Both the position numbers and the translations under genes were made by a program. A DNA stretch of 64,000 nucleotides from Pseudoflavonifractor intestinihominis (GTDB lineage Bacteria > Bacillota > Clostridia > Oscillospirales > Oscillospiraceae), in contig NZ_JBBMFK010000010.1 in NCBI RefSeq assembly GCF_040096055.1, positions 1-64,000 on the forward strand, in the 5' to 3' direction. Position 1 is the first letter of the stretch. Every line of letters begins with the position of its first letter. A model generated the notes under the pieces. The model was not told the origin of the DNA. It made no database searches and was given only the letters and a program-made list of their open reading frames with translations. This document shows positions 16,769 to 24,461 of the stretch, in pieces.

Positions 16769-18020
16769 ATTCTCCAAAATCCCAGTCCGCCGGGTCGCTA
16801 GAGTAGTCCTCCGCGATGTCGGCAAAGTTTGCAAACTCCTCCTCCGGGTCATAGACCACTGGGGTGCCGTGCACCACCCACTGCCGCCCGTACTCGTCGG
16901 TGACCAGGGCGGCCAAACAGTAGGTGTACCCGGGCTCCAGGGTGATGGTCTCCGGGCCCTCAAAGAACCGGGCGTTCTCCCAGTCCCCACGATAGCTGTC
17001 CGGCTGCGCACAGGGGGTGTACCGGACCACCAGCTTCTGGTTCCGGAACAGGCCCACCTGGAGGTCCGCCACCCGGGCGCATTGACCGCCCTTGGCCTCC
17101 TCGTCCACTGTGAGGAAGGTGTACCGGCCGCGGCGGAGCACGCCGCCTTCCCCGGTGCTGCCCCAAAGGTCGGAGTTGTCACAGCTCACATAGGGGTAGG
17201 TGTCGGACAGGAGATAGGTGAACACGTCCAGCATCTGGGTCTCCCGCCGCTCTCCAGTCACAAAGACCACCGAGAGGGTGATGGAGTCGGTGAGGGGCAC
17301 GGTCACCTGGGCGGAGAAGGACTGTCCCTCCCCCAGAACCCCGGAGAACTCCAGGGGACCGTCCCCGCAGTCGGCCTGAAAGACCGCCTCCATGCCCTCC
17401 ACATAGGTCTTGGGCACTGCCTCCAGGGCAAAGGTGGCGGTGCCCTCCCCCGGGTCGGAGGAGAGGAATTCCGCGCTGTAGCTGGCGGTCAGGCTGTTCT
17501 GGGCCTTGAGGATCTCCTCCACCCGGCTGGTGATGGAGCCAATCTGGCTGTCCACATTGGAGGACACGTTGGCGATGGAGTTTTGCAGATTGCCGTAGTC
17601 CTGGCTCACCCGGTCCAGCTGGCTGAACAGGTTGAGAAAAAGCGCTGCCGCCACCACTGCCGCTCCGCAGCCCACCAACACCGGCCAGCGCCGTCGTTTG
17701 ACAGGGGTCTGAGGCGTCTGGGCCGTCTGGGCGGCCAGGTACCGGTCCGCGATCTCCTGGACCATTTTGATCTGGGCCTCCGTCAGCTCCGTGGGCTGGG
17801 CGTCCGTCTGTCCGGCGGGGTGCTCCTCCTCTCCCAGCAGCCAGCCCACCGGCACGGAGAAGATCCGGCTCAGCGCCACCAGCTTCTCCACCTCGGGCAG
17901 GCTGGCGTCCGACTCCCACTTATAGATGGCCTGCCGGGACACCCCCAGCTTATCTCCCAGCCCCTCCTGGGAGAGGCCCAGCTCCTTTCGTTTCTGCGCG
18001 ATGCGCTGTCCCACTGTCAT
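16767..18020 (-). CDS. XRE-type HTH regulator with a transmembrane anchor and extracytoplasmic domain
   Basis: 417 residues. Residues 1-60 form a Cro/CI-type HTH (RIAQKRKELGLSQEGLGDKLG, SRQAIYKWESD). A linker rich in Q/T leads to KRRR and one transmembrane helix (WPVLVGCGAAVVAAALFLNLF, about 113-132). This is followed by a coiled-coil stretch (residues about 133-170) and a roughly 240-residue domain that should lie outside the membrane. The acidic C-terminus ends DYSSDPADWDFGE. Such membrane-tethered XRE proteins may sense an envelope signal. I do not recognise the outer domain. Target genes are unknown; a dyad near its own promoter suggests autoregulation. Confidence 0.8.
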   Translation of the reverse strand: MTVGQRIAQKRKELGLSQEGLGDKLGVSRQAIYKWESDASLPEVEKLVALSRIFSVPVGWLLGEEEHPAGQTDAQPTELTEAQIKMVQEIADRYLAAQTAQTPQTPVKRRRWPVLVGCGAAVVAAALFLNLFSQLDRVSQDYGNLQNSIANVSSNVDSQIGSITSRVEEILKAQNSLTASYSAEFLSSDPGEGTATFALEAVPKTYVEGMEAVFQADCGDGPLEFSGVLGEGQSFSAQVTVPLTDSITLSVVFVTGERRETQMLDVFTYLLSDTYPYVSCDNSDLWGSTGEGGVLRRGRYTFLTVDEEAKGGQCARVADLQVGLFRNQKLVVRYTPCAQPDSYRGDWENARFFEGPETITLEPGYTYCLAALVTDEYGRQWVVHGTPVVYDPEEEFANFADIAEDYSSDPADWDFGE

Positions 18021-18065
18021 GGCGAGCGCCTCCTTTCCGCCTCCACCTTAGCACAGGGACAGGCC

Positions 18066-18100
18066 CAAAAACCACCAACTGAGGGGTGGATTTTTGTCAA
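18066..18100 (-). promoter_or_regulatory. Dyad and -35 element before the XRE gene
   Basis: Minus strand TTGACA (18095-18100) abuts an interrupted palindrome CAAAAACCACC ... GGTGGATTTTTG (18066-18096). No good -10 lies 17 bp from it, so exact promoter placement is open; the dyad is a candidate autoregulatory site. Confidence 0.35.
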
Positions 18101-18148
18101 CCAGCGGTTTACATCCCCTGATTTCAGGGCTGTCCCCGGCCCGGCGGG

Positions 18149-18784
18149 TCAGGATCTGGCCTCGTCGATGTAGCTGTACAGGGTGTACTTGGAGATGCCG
18201 AAGAACTTGCACACCTTGTCTCCCGACTTGGTGATGAGGAAGGCGCCGGTGTCGTTGAGGAACTGGACCGCCTTCACCTTGTCCTCCTTGGTCATCATGG
18301 CCACCGGCTTGCCCACCAGGGCCACGCTCTGGTCGATGAGCTCGTCCAGCAGGTCGGCCACGTTGCGGGAGATCCGCTCCGGCTCCTGTTGGGGGGCGTC
18401 GGTGTTGGTGAACTTGTGGAGCTGGTCCTCCATGGCCAGCATGAAGGTAATGTCGTAGTTGACGCCGAAGATACCGATGGCCTTGCCGTCGTCGTCCCGC
18501 AGGTAGATGGTGCTGGACTTGAGGATCTTCCCGTCCTTGGTGCGGGTCAGGTAGCTCAGGTGGTCCTCCAGGTCCTCCCGGCCGCTGTGGAGGGCCTCCA
18601 GCACCACGTGGGAGGGACCGTCCCCCACCTTCCGCCCGGTCACCTGGCCGTTCTCAATGGCCACGATGGAGCTGTCCGGGTCGTTGGAGTCCAGGTCGTG
18701 GACCACCACCTCGCAGTTGGGCCCGAATTGCCTGGCCAGGCCCTTGGCCAGCTGGAACATAAACTGGAGCACTGACGCCTCCAT
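18149..18784 (-). CDS. YheO/DauR-type PAS-HTH transcriptional regulator
   Basis: 211 residues from the ATG at 18784, which has AGAGGTGG before it. The N-terminal PAS_6 (YheO-like) domain runs to about residue 115 (FGPNCEVVVHDLDSNDPDSSIVAIENG, GIFGVNYDITFMLAM). The C-terminal HTH_22 domain contains VKAVQFLNDTGAFLITKSGDKVCKFFGISKYTLYSYIDEA. DauR of this family represses D-arginine catabolism; others control nucleobase or amino-acid degradation. It is divergent from ssnA-ygfK across a 424-bp control region, so it is the natural candidate regulator of that pair (inference). Confidence 0.85.
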   Translation of the reverse strand: MEASVLQFMFQLAKGLARQFGPNCEVVVHDLDSNDPDSSIVAIENGQVTGRKVGDGPSHVVLEALHSGREDLEDHLSYLTRTKDGKILKSSTIYLRDDDGKAIGIFGVNYDITFMLAMEDQLHKFTNTDAPQQEPERISRNVADLLDELIDQSVALVGKPVAMMTKEDKVKAVQFLNDTGAFLITKSGDKVCKFFGISKYTLYSYIDEARS

Positions 18785-18950
18785 AGGACCACCTCTTTCC
18801 GAAATGTCCGTCCCCGGCGGCCTGTCCCGCTGTTTTCCACAATTCAGCCCCGGAAACACAGTTTAATAAATATCATTTTAACATATTCCGCCGCAATTTC
18901 AAGAAAAATTGTTTGACCTAAAAATTTTTTAGCTACTCTGAAAATTCACC

Positions 18951-18979
18951 TTGAAATACAAGCAATGTTATGGTAGAAT
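18951..18979 (+). promoter_or_regulatory. Promoter of ssnA-ygfK
   Basis: TTGAAA (18951-18956), 17-bp spacer, TAGAAT (18974-18979). It gives a long leader of about 223 bases before ssnA. Confidence 0.6.
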
Positions 18980-19061
18980 AGACCCGTCAGAAGGTTATTT
19001 CTGTATATAGTACACAAAATTCTATGAAAAAGGCTGCAACGGAGTGCTGCGCGCACGGGCT

Positions 19062-19139
19062 GAATGGACACGAAATTTCCGCCCCGCCGCGCCGGGGCAG
19101 AGAAGGGACGCGTCCATTCCGGCGGAATGGGCGCTTTTT
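19062..19139 (+). promoter_or_regulatory. Riboswitch-like attenuator in the ssnA leader
   Basis: Two mutually exclusive folds are visible. Fold A: GAATGGAC (19062-19069) pairs with GTCCATTC (19112-19119), closing a domain with an inner stem GCCCCG (19081-19086)/CGGGGC (19093-19098). Fold B: 19110-19120 pairs over 11 bp with 19124-19134 (loop GGC), followed by TTTTT, a complete intrinsic terminator. Because 19112-19119 is shared, forming the upstream helix would prevent termination. This is the architecture of a riboswitch or protein-controlled attenuator. I could not match it to a class I know; the ligand is unknown. Confidence 0.6.
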
Positions 19140-19208
19140 GCTGCACAAAAGCAAGTCCAAGCGCTGCCTCCGGAAGTTTTACGTCTTATGCTCAAAGGAG
19201 GAATTACC

Positions 19209-20549
19209 ATGCTTCTGGTGGGAAACGGCAAACTGATCACCCGGGACAGCGCCCTGCCCTATCTGGCTGACGGCGCTGTGGTGCTGGACGGCGACACGGT
19301 CAAGGAGGTGGACGCCTGCGCCGATCTGAAGGCCAAATACCCGGACGCGGAATTTGTGGACGCCAGGGGCGGGGTCATCATGCCCGGCCTCATCAACGCC
19401 CACACCCACATCTACTCCGGCCTGGCCCGGGGCCTGTCCATCGCGGGCAACAACCCCACCAACTTCCTGGAGGTGCTGGAGGGCACCTGGTGGAACATCG
19501 ACCGCCACCTGACCCTGGACGGCACCCGCGCCTCCGCCTACGCCACCGTGCTGGACTGCATCCGGGACGGCGTGACCACCATTTTTGACCACCACGCCTC
19601 CTTCTGCGAGATCCCCGGCTCCCTGTTCGCCATCAAGGACGTGTGCCAGGAGCTGGGCATGCGGGCCTGCCTGTGCTATGAGGTCTCCGACCGGGACGGC
19701 CAGGAGAAGTGCGACCAGGCCATCCGGGAGAACGCCGACTTCGCCAAGTGGGCCAAGGAGGCCGACGACGACATGATCAAGGCCATGTTCGGCGGCCACG
19801 CCCTGTTCACCCTGTCGGACAAGACCTTTGAGAAGATGGTGGAGGCCAACGACGGCATGACCGGCTTCCACATCCACGTGGCCGAGGGCATGAACGACGT
19901 GTACGACTCCCTGCGCAACTACGGCTGCCGCCCGGTGAACCGCCTTCTGAACCACGGCATCCTGGGCGACCGCACCATCCTGGGCCACTGCATCCACATC
20001 AACCCCGCCGAGATGGACATCATCAAGGAGACGGGCACCATGGTGGTCAACAACCCCGAGTCCAACATGGGCAACGCGGTGGGCTGCTCCCCGGTGCTCC
20101 AGATGATGGCCAAGGGCATCACCGTGGGCATGGGCACCGACGCCTACACCCACGACATGCTGGAGAGCCTGAAGGTGTTCCTCATCATCCAGCGGCACAA
20201 CGCCTGCCTGCCCAACGTGGCCTGGTGCGAGGATATGGACATGCTCTTCAAGAACAACGCGGCCATCGGCGCCAAGTACTTCAAGAAGCCCCTGGGCGTC
20301 CTCAAGCCGGGCGCCGCCGCCGACGTCATCGTCATGGACTACAAGCCCTTCACCCCCTTCTCCGACGAGAACATCGACGGCCACATGCTCTTCGGCATGA
20401 TGGGCAAGAACTGCCGCACCACCATCATCAACGGCAAGGTGCTCTACAAGGACCGGGAGTTCGTGGGGATCGATGAAGACAAGATCAACGCCTGGACCAT
20501 GGAGCAGTCCAAGAAGCTGTGGGGCGAGCTGAACCACCGCACCTACTGA
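19209..20549 (+). CDS. ssnA: SsnA-type amidohydrolase / aminohydrolase
   Basis: 446-residue metal-dependent hydrolase of the amidohydrolase superfamily. Metal ligands and family motifs: MPGLINAHTHIYSGLARG near residue 60, FHIHVAEG, ILGHCIHINPAEM, GMGTDAYTHDML. The C-terminal composite beta-sandwich ends with ADVIVMDYKPFTPF. AAAGGAGG precedes the ATG. In E. coli and many clostridia ssnA neighbours ygfK and molybdenum-hydroxylase genes in a purine (uric acid/xanthine) degradation cluster; here ygfK follows after 64 bp. The exact substrate is not settled in the family; deaminase or ring-opening action on a purine-derived compound is plausible. Confidence 0.9.
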   Translation: MLLVGNGKLITRDSALPYLADGAVVLDGDTVKEVDACADLKAKYPDAEFVDARGGVIMPGLINAHTHIYSGLARGLSIAGNNPTNFLEVLEGTWWNIDRHLTLDGTRASAYATVLDCIRDGVTTIFDHHASFCEIPGSLFAIKDVCQELGMRACLCYEVSDRDGQEKCDQAIRENADFAKWAKEADDDMIKAMFGGHALFTLSDKTFEKMVEANDGMTGFHIHVAEGMNDVYDSLRNYGCRPVNRLLNHGILGDRTILGHCIHINPAEMDIIKETGTMVVNNPESNMGNAVGCSPVLQMMAKGITVGMGTDAYTHDMLESLKVFLIIQRHNACLPNVAWCEDMDMLFKNNAAIGAKYFKKPLGVLKPGAAADVIVMDYKPFTPFSDENIDGHMLFGMMGKNCRTTIINGKVLYKDREFVGIDEDKINAWTMEQSKKLWGELNHRTY

Positions 20550-20613
20550 ATTCCAGCCAAATCCGACAACAAACTGTAATATAAGCCTTTGTGAATCACT
20601 GGAGGTTTTCACT

Positions 20614-23610
20614 ATGAGCGACATTATGCGCCCCATTCCCTTTGCCCAGCTGATGACCTGGGTGCTGGAGGAGTACCAGAAGCAGGGCAGCGTGTTCGGC
20701 GTGTCCAAGCTGGTGCGCCATGAGAACGGCCAGGCCCTGCCCATCTTTTACGAGAAGATCGAGTCCCCCTACGGCCCCGCCGCCGGCCCCCACACCCAGC
20801 TGGCCCAGAATATCATCGCCGCCTACGCCGCCGGCTGCCGGTTCTTTGAGCTGAAGACCGTCCAGGTCATGGATGGCGAGGAGCTGAGCAAGTGCGTGCC
20901 CAAGCCCTGCATCACCGCCGGGGACGAGTGCTACAACTGCGAGTGGTCCACCGAGCTGACCGTGCCCCAGGCCTACGCCGAGTACGTCAAGGCCTGGTTC
21001 GCCTGCAAGCTGATGGCCAGGGAGCTGGGTCTGGGCGACCCGGACGGCTTCGTGTTCAACATGTCCGTGGGCTACGACCTGGAGGGCATCAAGAGCCCCA
21101 AGGTGGACGCCTACATCGAGGGCATGAAGGACGCCTCCGGCTCCGCCGTGTGGGCCGAGTGCATGGACTGGGCCCTGGCCAATCTGGGCAAGTTCCAGAA
21201 GGTGGACGAGGCCTATGTGAAGGCCATCTCCCCGGTGGTGTCCCGCTCCATCACCGAGTCCACCCTCCACGGCTGCCCCCCCGACGAGATCGAGCGCATC
21301 GCCACCTACCTCATCACCGAGAAGGGGCTCAACACCTACATCAAGTGCAACCCCACCCTGCTGGGCTACGAGTACGCCCGCAAGCGGCTGGACAGCCTGG
21401 GCTTCGACTACATCGTCTTTGACGACCACCACTTTGTGGAGGACCTCCAGTGGGCCGACGCGGTGCCCATGCTGCGCCGCCTCATCGCCCTGTGCCAGGA
21501 GCGTGGCCTGGAGTTCGGCGTGAAGCTGACCAACACCTTCCCCGTGGACGTGGCCGCCGGCGAGCTGCCCAGCCAGGAGATGTACATGTCGGGCCGGTCC
21601 CTGTTCCCCCTGACCATTGCCCTGGCCGCCCGCATCTCCAACGAGTTTGACGGCAAGCTGCGCATCTCCTACTCCGGCGGCGCCGACTACACCAACATCA
21701 AGGACCTGTTCGACGCGGGCATCTGGCCCATCACCATGGCCACCACCATCCTCAAGCCCGGCGGCTATCAGCGCCTGAGCCAGATCGGCCAGCTGCTGAT
21801 GGACTGCGGCAGCGCCCCCTTCACCGGCGTGGACGTGGCCAAGGTCAACGCCCTGAGCGACAACGTGCCCGTCAACCCCCACTACCGCAAGCCCATCAAG
21901 CCCCTGCCCAACCGGAAGAACGGCAGGCAGGTGCCCCTGGTGGACTGCTTCGACGCGGGCTGCCGCACCGGCTGCCCCATCCACCAGGACATCCCCGCCT
22001 ACCTGATGCGGGCCGGTGAGGGCAAGTACGCCGAGGCCCTGGAGATTATCCTCCGCCGCAACGCCCTGCCCTTCATCACCGGCACCATCTGCCCCCACCA
22101 CTGCGGGGACAAGTGCATGCGCAACTACTACGAGAGCGCCGTGGACATCCGGGGCGTGAAGCTCAAGTGCGCCACCGAGGCCATGGCCCAGGTGCTGCCC
22201 ACCCTGAAGCCCGCCGCCCCCCAGAGCGGCAAGAAGGTGGCCGTTGTGGGCGGCGGCCCCGCCGGCATCGCCGCCGCCTTCTTCCTGGCCCGGGAGGGCG
22301 TGGCCGTCACCGTCTTCGAGCGCAAGGAGTCCCTGGGCGGCATTGTCCGCCACGTGATCCCCGCCTTCCGCATCGGGGACGACGCCATTGACGCCGACAT
22401 CGCCCTGGCCAAGGCCATGGGCGCCCAGTTCCAGACCGGCGTGGAAATTTCCTCCGCCCAGAGCCTGTTCGACCAGGGCTTCACCCACGTCATCTTCGCC
22501 ACCGGCGCCTGGAAGCCGGGCGACGCCCGCCTCCAGTACGGCCAGGCCATGAACGTTATCGCCTTCCTGGAGCAGGCCAAAAAGGCCCCCGACACCCTGA
22601 AGCTGGGCGCCAACGTGGTGGTGGTGGGCGGCGGCAACACCGCCATGGACGCCGCCCGTGCCGCCAAGCGCATCCCCGGCGTGGAGAACGTGCGCCTGGT
22701 GTACCGCCGCGACCAGCGGAACATGCCCGCCGACGAGGAAGAGCTCCACATGGCCATGGACGACGGCGTGGAGTTCCTGGAGCTGCTGGCCCCTGTGGGC
22801 GTGAAGGACGGCGTGCTCACCTGCTCCGTTATGGAGCTGGGGGACCGGGACGCCTCCGGCCGCCGCAGCCCGGTGGACACCGGCCGCACCGTTGAGGTGC
22901 CCGCCGATACCGTCATCACCGCCGTGGGCGAGCATGTGGACGACGCCCTGTTTGCCGCCAACGGCGTGGCTCTGGACAAGAAGGGCCGCCCCGTGGTCAA
23001 TGAGACCATGGCCACCGGCGTGGCCAACGTGTACGCCGTGGGCGACGCCCGCCGGGGCCCCGCCACTGTGGTGGAGGCCATTGCCGACGCCACCGCCGCC
23101 GCCCAGGCCATCGCCGGCATGAACCCCGACCTGGATGTGGACAAGAACGTCCACCCCAACTACAACAAGCCCCTGTCCAAGCACGGGGACCTGCGCACTG
23201 AGACCACCTGCCCCGACACCCGCTGCCTGGGCTGCTCCACCGTGTGCGAGACCTGTACCGAGGTGTGCCCCAACCGGGCCAACATCGCCATCGCGGTGCC
23301 CGGCAAGCGGATGCGGCAGATCATCCACGTGGACGGCATGTGCAACGAGTGCGGCAACTGCGCCATCTTCTGCCCCTACGACAGCCGGCCCTATAAGGAC
23401 AAGTTCACCCTGTTCTGGAGCCGGGAGGACTTTGACAACAGCACCAACGACGGCTGGCTGCCTCACGGCGACGGCTCCGGCGTGTGCACCGTCCGTCTGG
23501 GCGGCGCGGTGAAGGAGTACAACGTCACCGACCCCGCCTGCGGCCTGTATGAGGACCTGCGGCAGCTGATCCTGGCCGTGCGCAAGGACTACGGCTATCT
23601 TGTGAAGTAA
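20614..23610 (+). CDS. ygfK: YgfK: putative selenate reductase / purine-cluster flavoprotein
   Basis: 998-residue cytoplasmic multidomain oxidoreductase. The N-terminal part (1-440) is dihydroorotate-dehydrogenase-like (FELKTVQVMDGEELSK, STLHGCPPDEIERI, SYSGGADYTN). The middle (about 440-840) is a GltD-type NAD(P)H:FAD module with an N-terminal Fe-S segment (CRTGCPIHQDIPAYL, CPHHCGDKCMRNYYES), FAD fingerprint VAVVGGGPAGIAAAFFLARE and nucleotide fingerprint VVVVGGGNTAMDAARAAKRI. The C-terminus has a ferredoxin domain (CLGCSTVCETCTEVCPNRAN, CNECGNCAIFCPYD). It is named for a selenate reduction phenotype in E. coli but is now tied to anaerobic purine breakdown. Cotranscribed with ssnA. No molybdenum hydroxylase lies in this window. 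Confidence 0.92.
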   Translation: MSDIMRPIPFAQLMTWVLEEYQKQGSVFGVSKLVRHENGQALPIFYEKIESPYGPAAGPHTQLAQNIIAAYAAGCRFFELKTVQVMDGEELSKCVPKPCITAGDECYNCEWSTELTVPQAYAEYVKAWFACKLMARELGLGDPDGFVFNMSVGYDLEGIKSPKVDAYIEGMKDASGSAVWAECMDWALANLGKFQKVDEAYVKAISPVVSRSITESTLHGCPPDEIERIATYLITEKGLNTYIKCNPTLLGYEYARKRLDSLGFDYIVFDDHHFVEDLQWADAVPMLRRLIALCQERGLEFGVKLTNTFPVDVAAGELPSQEMYMSGRSLFPLTIALAARISNEFDGKLRISYSGGADYTNIKDLFDAGIWPITMATTILKPGGYQRLSQIGQLLMDCGSAPFTGVDVAKVNALSDNVPVNPHYRKPIKPLPNRKNGRQVPLVDCFDAGCRTGCPIHQDIPAYLMRAGEGKYAEALEIILRRNALPFITGTICPHHCGDKCMRNYYESAVDIRGVKLKCATEAMAQVLPTLKPAAPQSGKKVAVVGGGPAGIAAAFFLAREGVAVTVFERKESLGGIVRHVIPAFRIGDDAIDADIALAKAMGAQFQTGVEISSAQSLFDQGFTHVIFATGAWKPGDARLQYGQAMNVIAFLEQAKKAPDTLKLGANVVVVGGGNTAMDAARAAKRIPGVENVRLVYRRDQRNMPADEEELHMAMDDGVEFLELLAPVGVKDGVLTCSVMELGDRDASGRRSPVDTGRTVEVPADTVITAVGEHVDDALFAANGVALDKKGRPVVNETMATGVANVYAVGDARRGPATVVEAIADATAAAQAIAGMNPDLDVDKNVHPNYNKPLSKHGDLRTETTCPDTRCLGCSTVCETCTEVCPNRANIAIAVPGKRMRQIIHVDGMCNECGNCAIFCPYDSRPYKDKFTLFWSREDFDNSTNDGWLPHGDGSGVCTVRLGGAVKEYNVTDPACGLYEDLRQLILAVRKDYGYLVK

Positions 23611-23633
23611 GAACAAACGCGCAACCCAATTCA

Positions 23634-23668
23634 GGGGCTCTGGGCGTCTGCGGCCCAGAGCCCCTCTT
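23634..23668 (+). terminator. Hairpin after ygfK
   Basis: A perfect 12-bp stem GGGGCTCTGGGC (23634-23645) with 23653-23664 and a 7-base loop, followed by TCTTCC. The short U-tract suggests partial termination before the downstream membrane-protein gene. Confidence 0.65.
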
Positions 23669-23721
23669 CCAGGCGTCCTTTCCAATCCCGGGCAAAAATG
23701 ACAAAAATGAGGCGAGACATC

Positions 23722-24405
23722 ATGTCAAAAACCGAGACCTGCAAGCGTTACCTCATGTTCCTGGCGGGCGTGCTGGTGTGCGCCACCGGAATTTCCTTCA
23801 TCACCCGGGCCGGACTGGGCACCTCCCCCATCTCCTCCACTCCCTTTGTCCTCAGCCTGATCACGCCCCCTGTCACCGTGGCGGGACACACGGTGACCAT
23901 CACCATGGGGGTGTACACCTTTGCGTTCAATATGCTCTTTCTGGTGGGCGAGGCGCTGCTGGTGCGGCGCTTCACCTGGAAGCAGGCCCTCCAGATCCCC
24001 GCCACCATCTTCTTCAGCCTGTGCATGGATGAGGCTCTCTCCCTCATTCCATCCCAGTACGGCGGCCCCTATCCCATGAGCGTGCTCTACCTGGCCATCG
24101 GCTGCGCGGTCATGTCTCTGGGCATCACCCTGGAGGTGCTTGCCGACGTGATCATGCTCCCCGGCGAGGCCTTCGTCCGGGCCCTGAGCCGGAAGAGCAA
24201 GGGCCAGTTCGGCAACGTGAAGGTCATCTTTGACAGCACCCTCACGGTCATTGCCGCCATCATCGCCCTCTTTGCCTTCCACAAGCTCAACGGCGTCCGG
24301 GAGGGCACCGTCATCTCCGCCCTGCTGGTGGGCCAGCTGGTGAAGCTCTTCACCAAAAAGCTGTCCTTCCTGAAGAAGCTGTTTGGGGAAAAACAGAGCG
24401 CATAA
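23722..24405 (+). CDS. YczE/YyaS/YitT-type integral membrane protein
   Basis: 227 residues with five to six predicted membrane segments. Family features are the N-terminal YLMFLAGVLVCATGISFITRAGLGTSPISSTPFVLS and a later EVLADVIMLPGEAFVRALSRKSKGQFGNVKVIFD. I chose the ATG at 23722, which has GAGGCGAG in place; an ATG at 23698 has no ribosome site. Function of the family is unknown; transport is often guessed. It is 111 bp after ygfK, beyond a leaky hairpin, so it may be partly cotranscribed with the ssnA-ygfK operon. A related protein is encoded at 56925-57740. Confidence 0.8.
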   Translation: MSKTETCKRYLMFLAGVLVCATGISFITRAGLGTSPISSTPFVLSLITPPVTVAGHTVTITMGVYTFAFNMLFLVGEALLVRRFTWKQALQIPATIFFSLCMDEALSLIPSQYGGPYPMSVLYLAIGCAVMSLGITLEVLADVIMLPGEAFVRALSRKSKGQFGNVKVIFDSTLTVIAAIIALFAFHKLNGVREGTVISALLVGQLVKLFTKKLSFLKKLFGEKQSA

Positions 24406-24417
24406 CGATGCAAAACG

Positions 24418-24456
24418 GCCGGGGCCGCTGCAAATGCAGCGCCCCCGGCGCTTTAT
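24418..24456 (+). terminator. Terminator after the YczE-like gene
   Basis: A stem of about 13 pairs with one C-C mismatch (24418-24431 with 24436-24449), an AAAT loop and CTTTATT. It lies between convergent genes. Confidence 0.8.
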
Positions 24457-24461
24457 TGGGT

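Noticed and set aside
20596..23685. A 1029-codon open frame antisense to ygfK
   Set aside because: Composition dominated by Gly, His, Val and Gln with no recognisable domain; the plus-strand YgfK is unmistakable.
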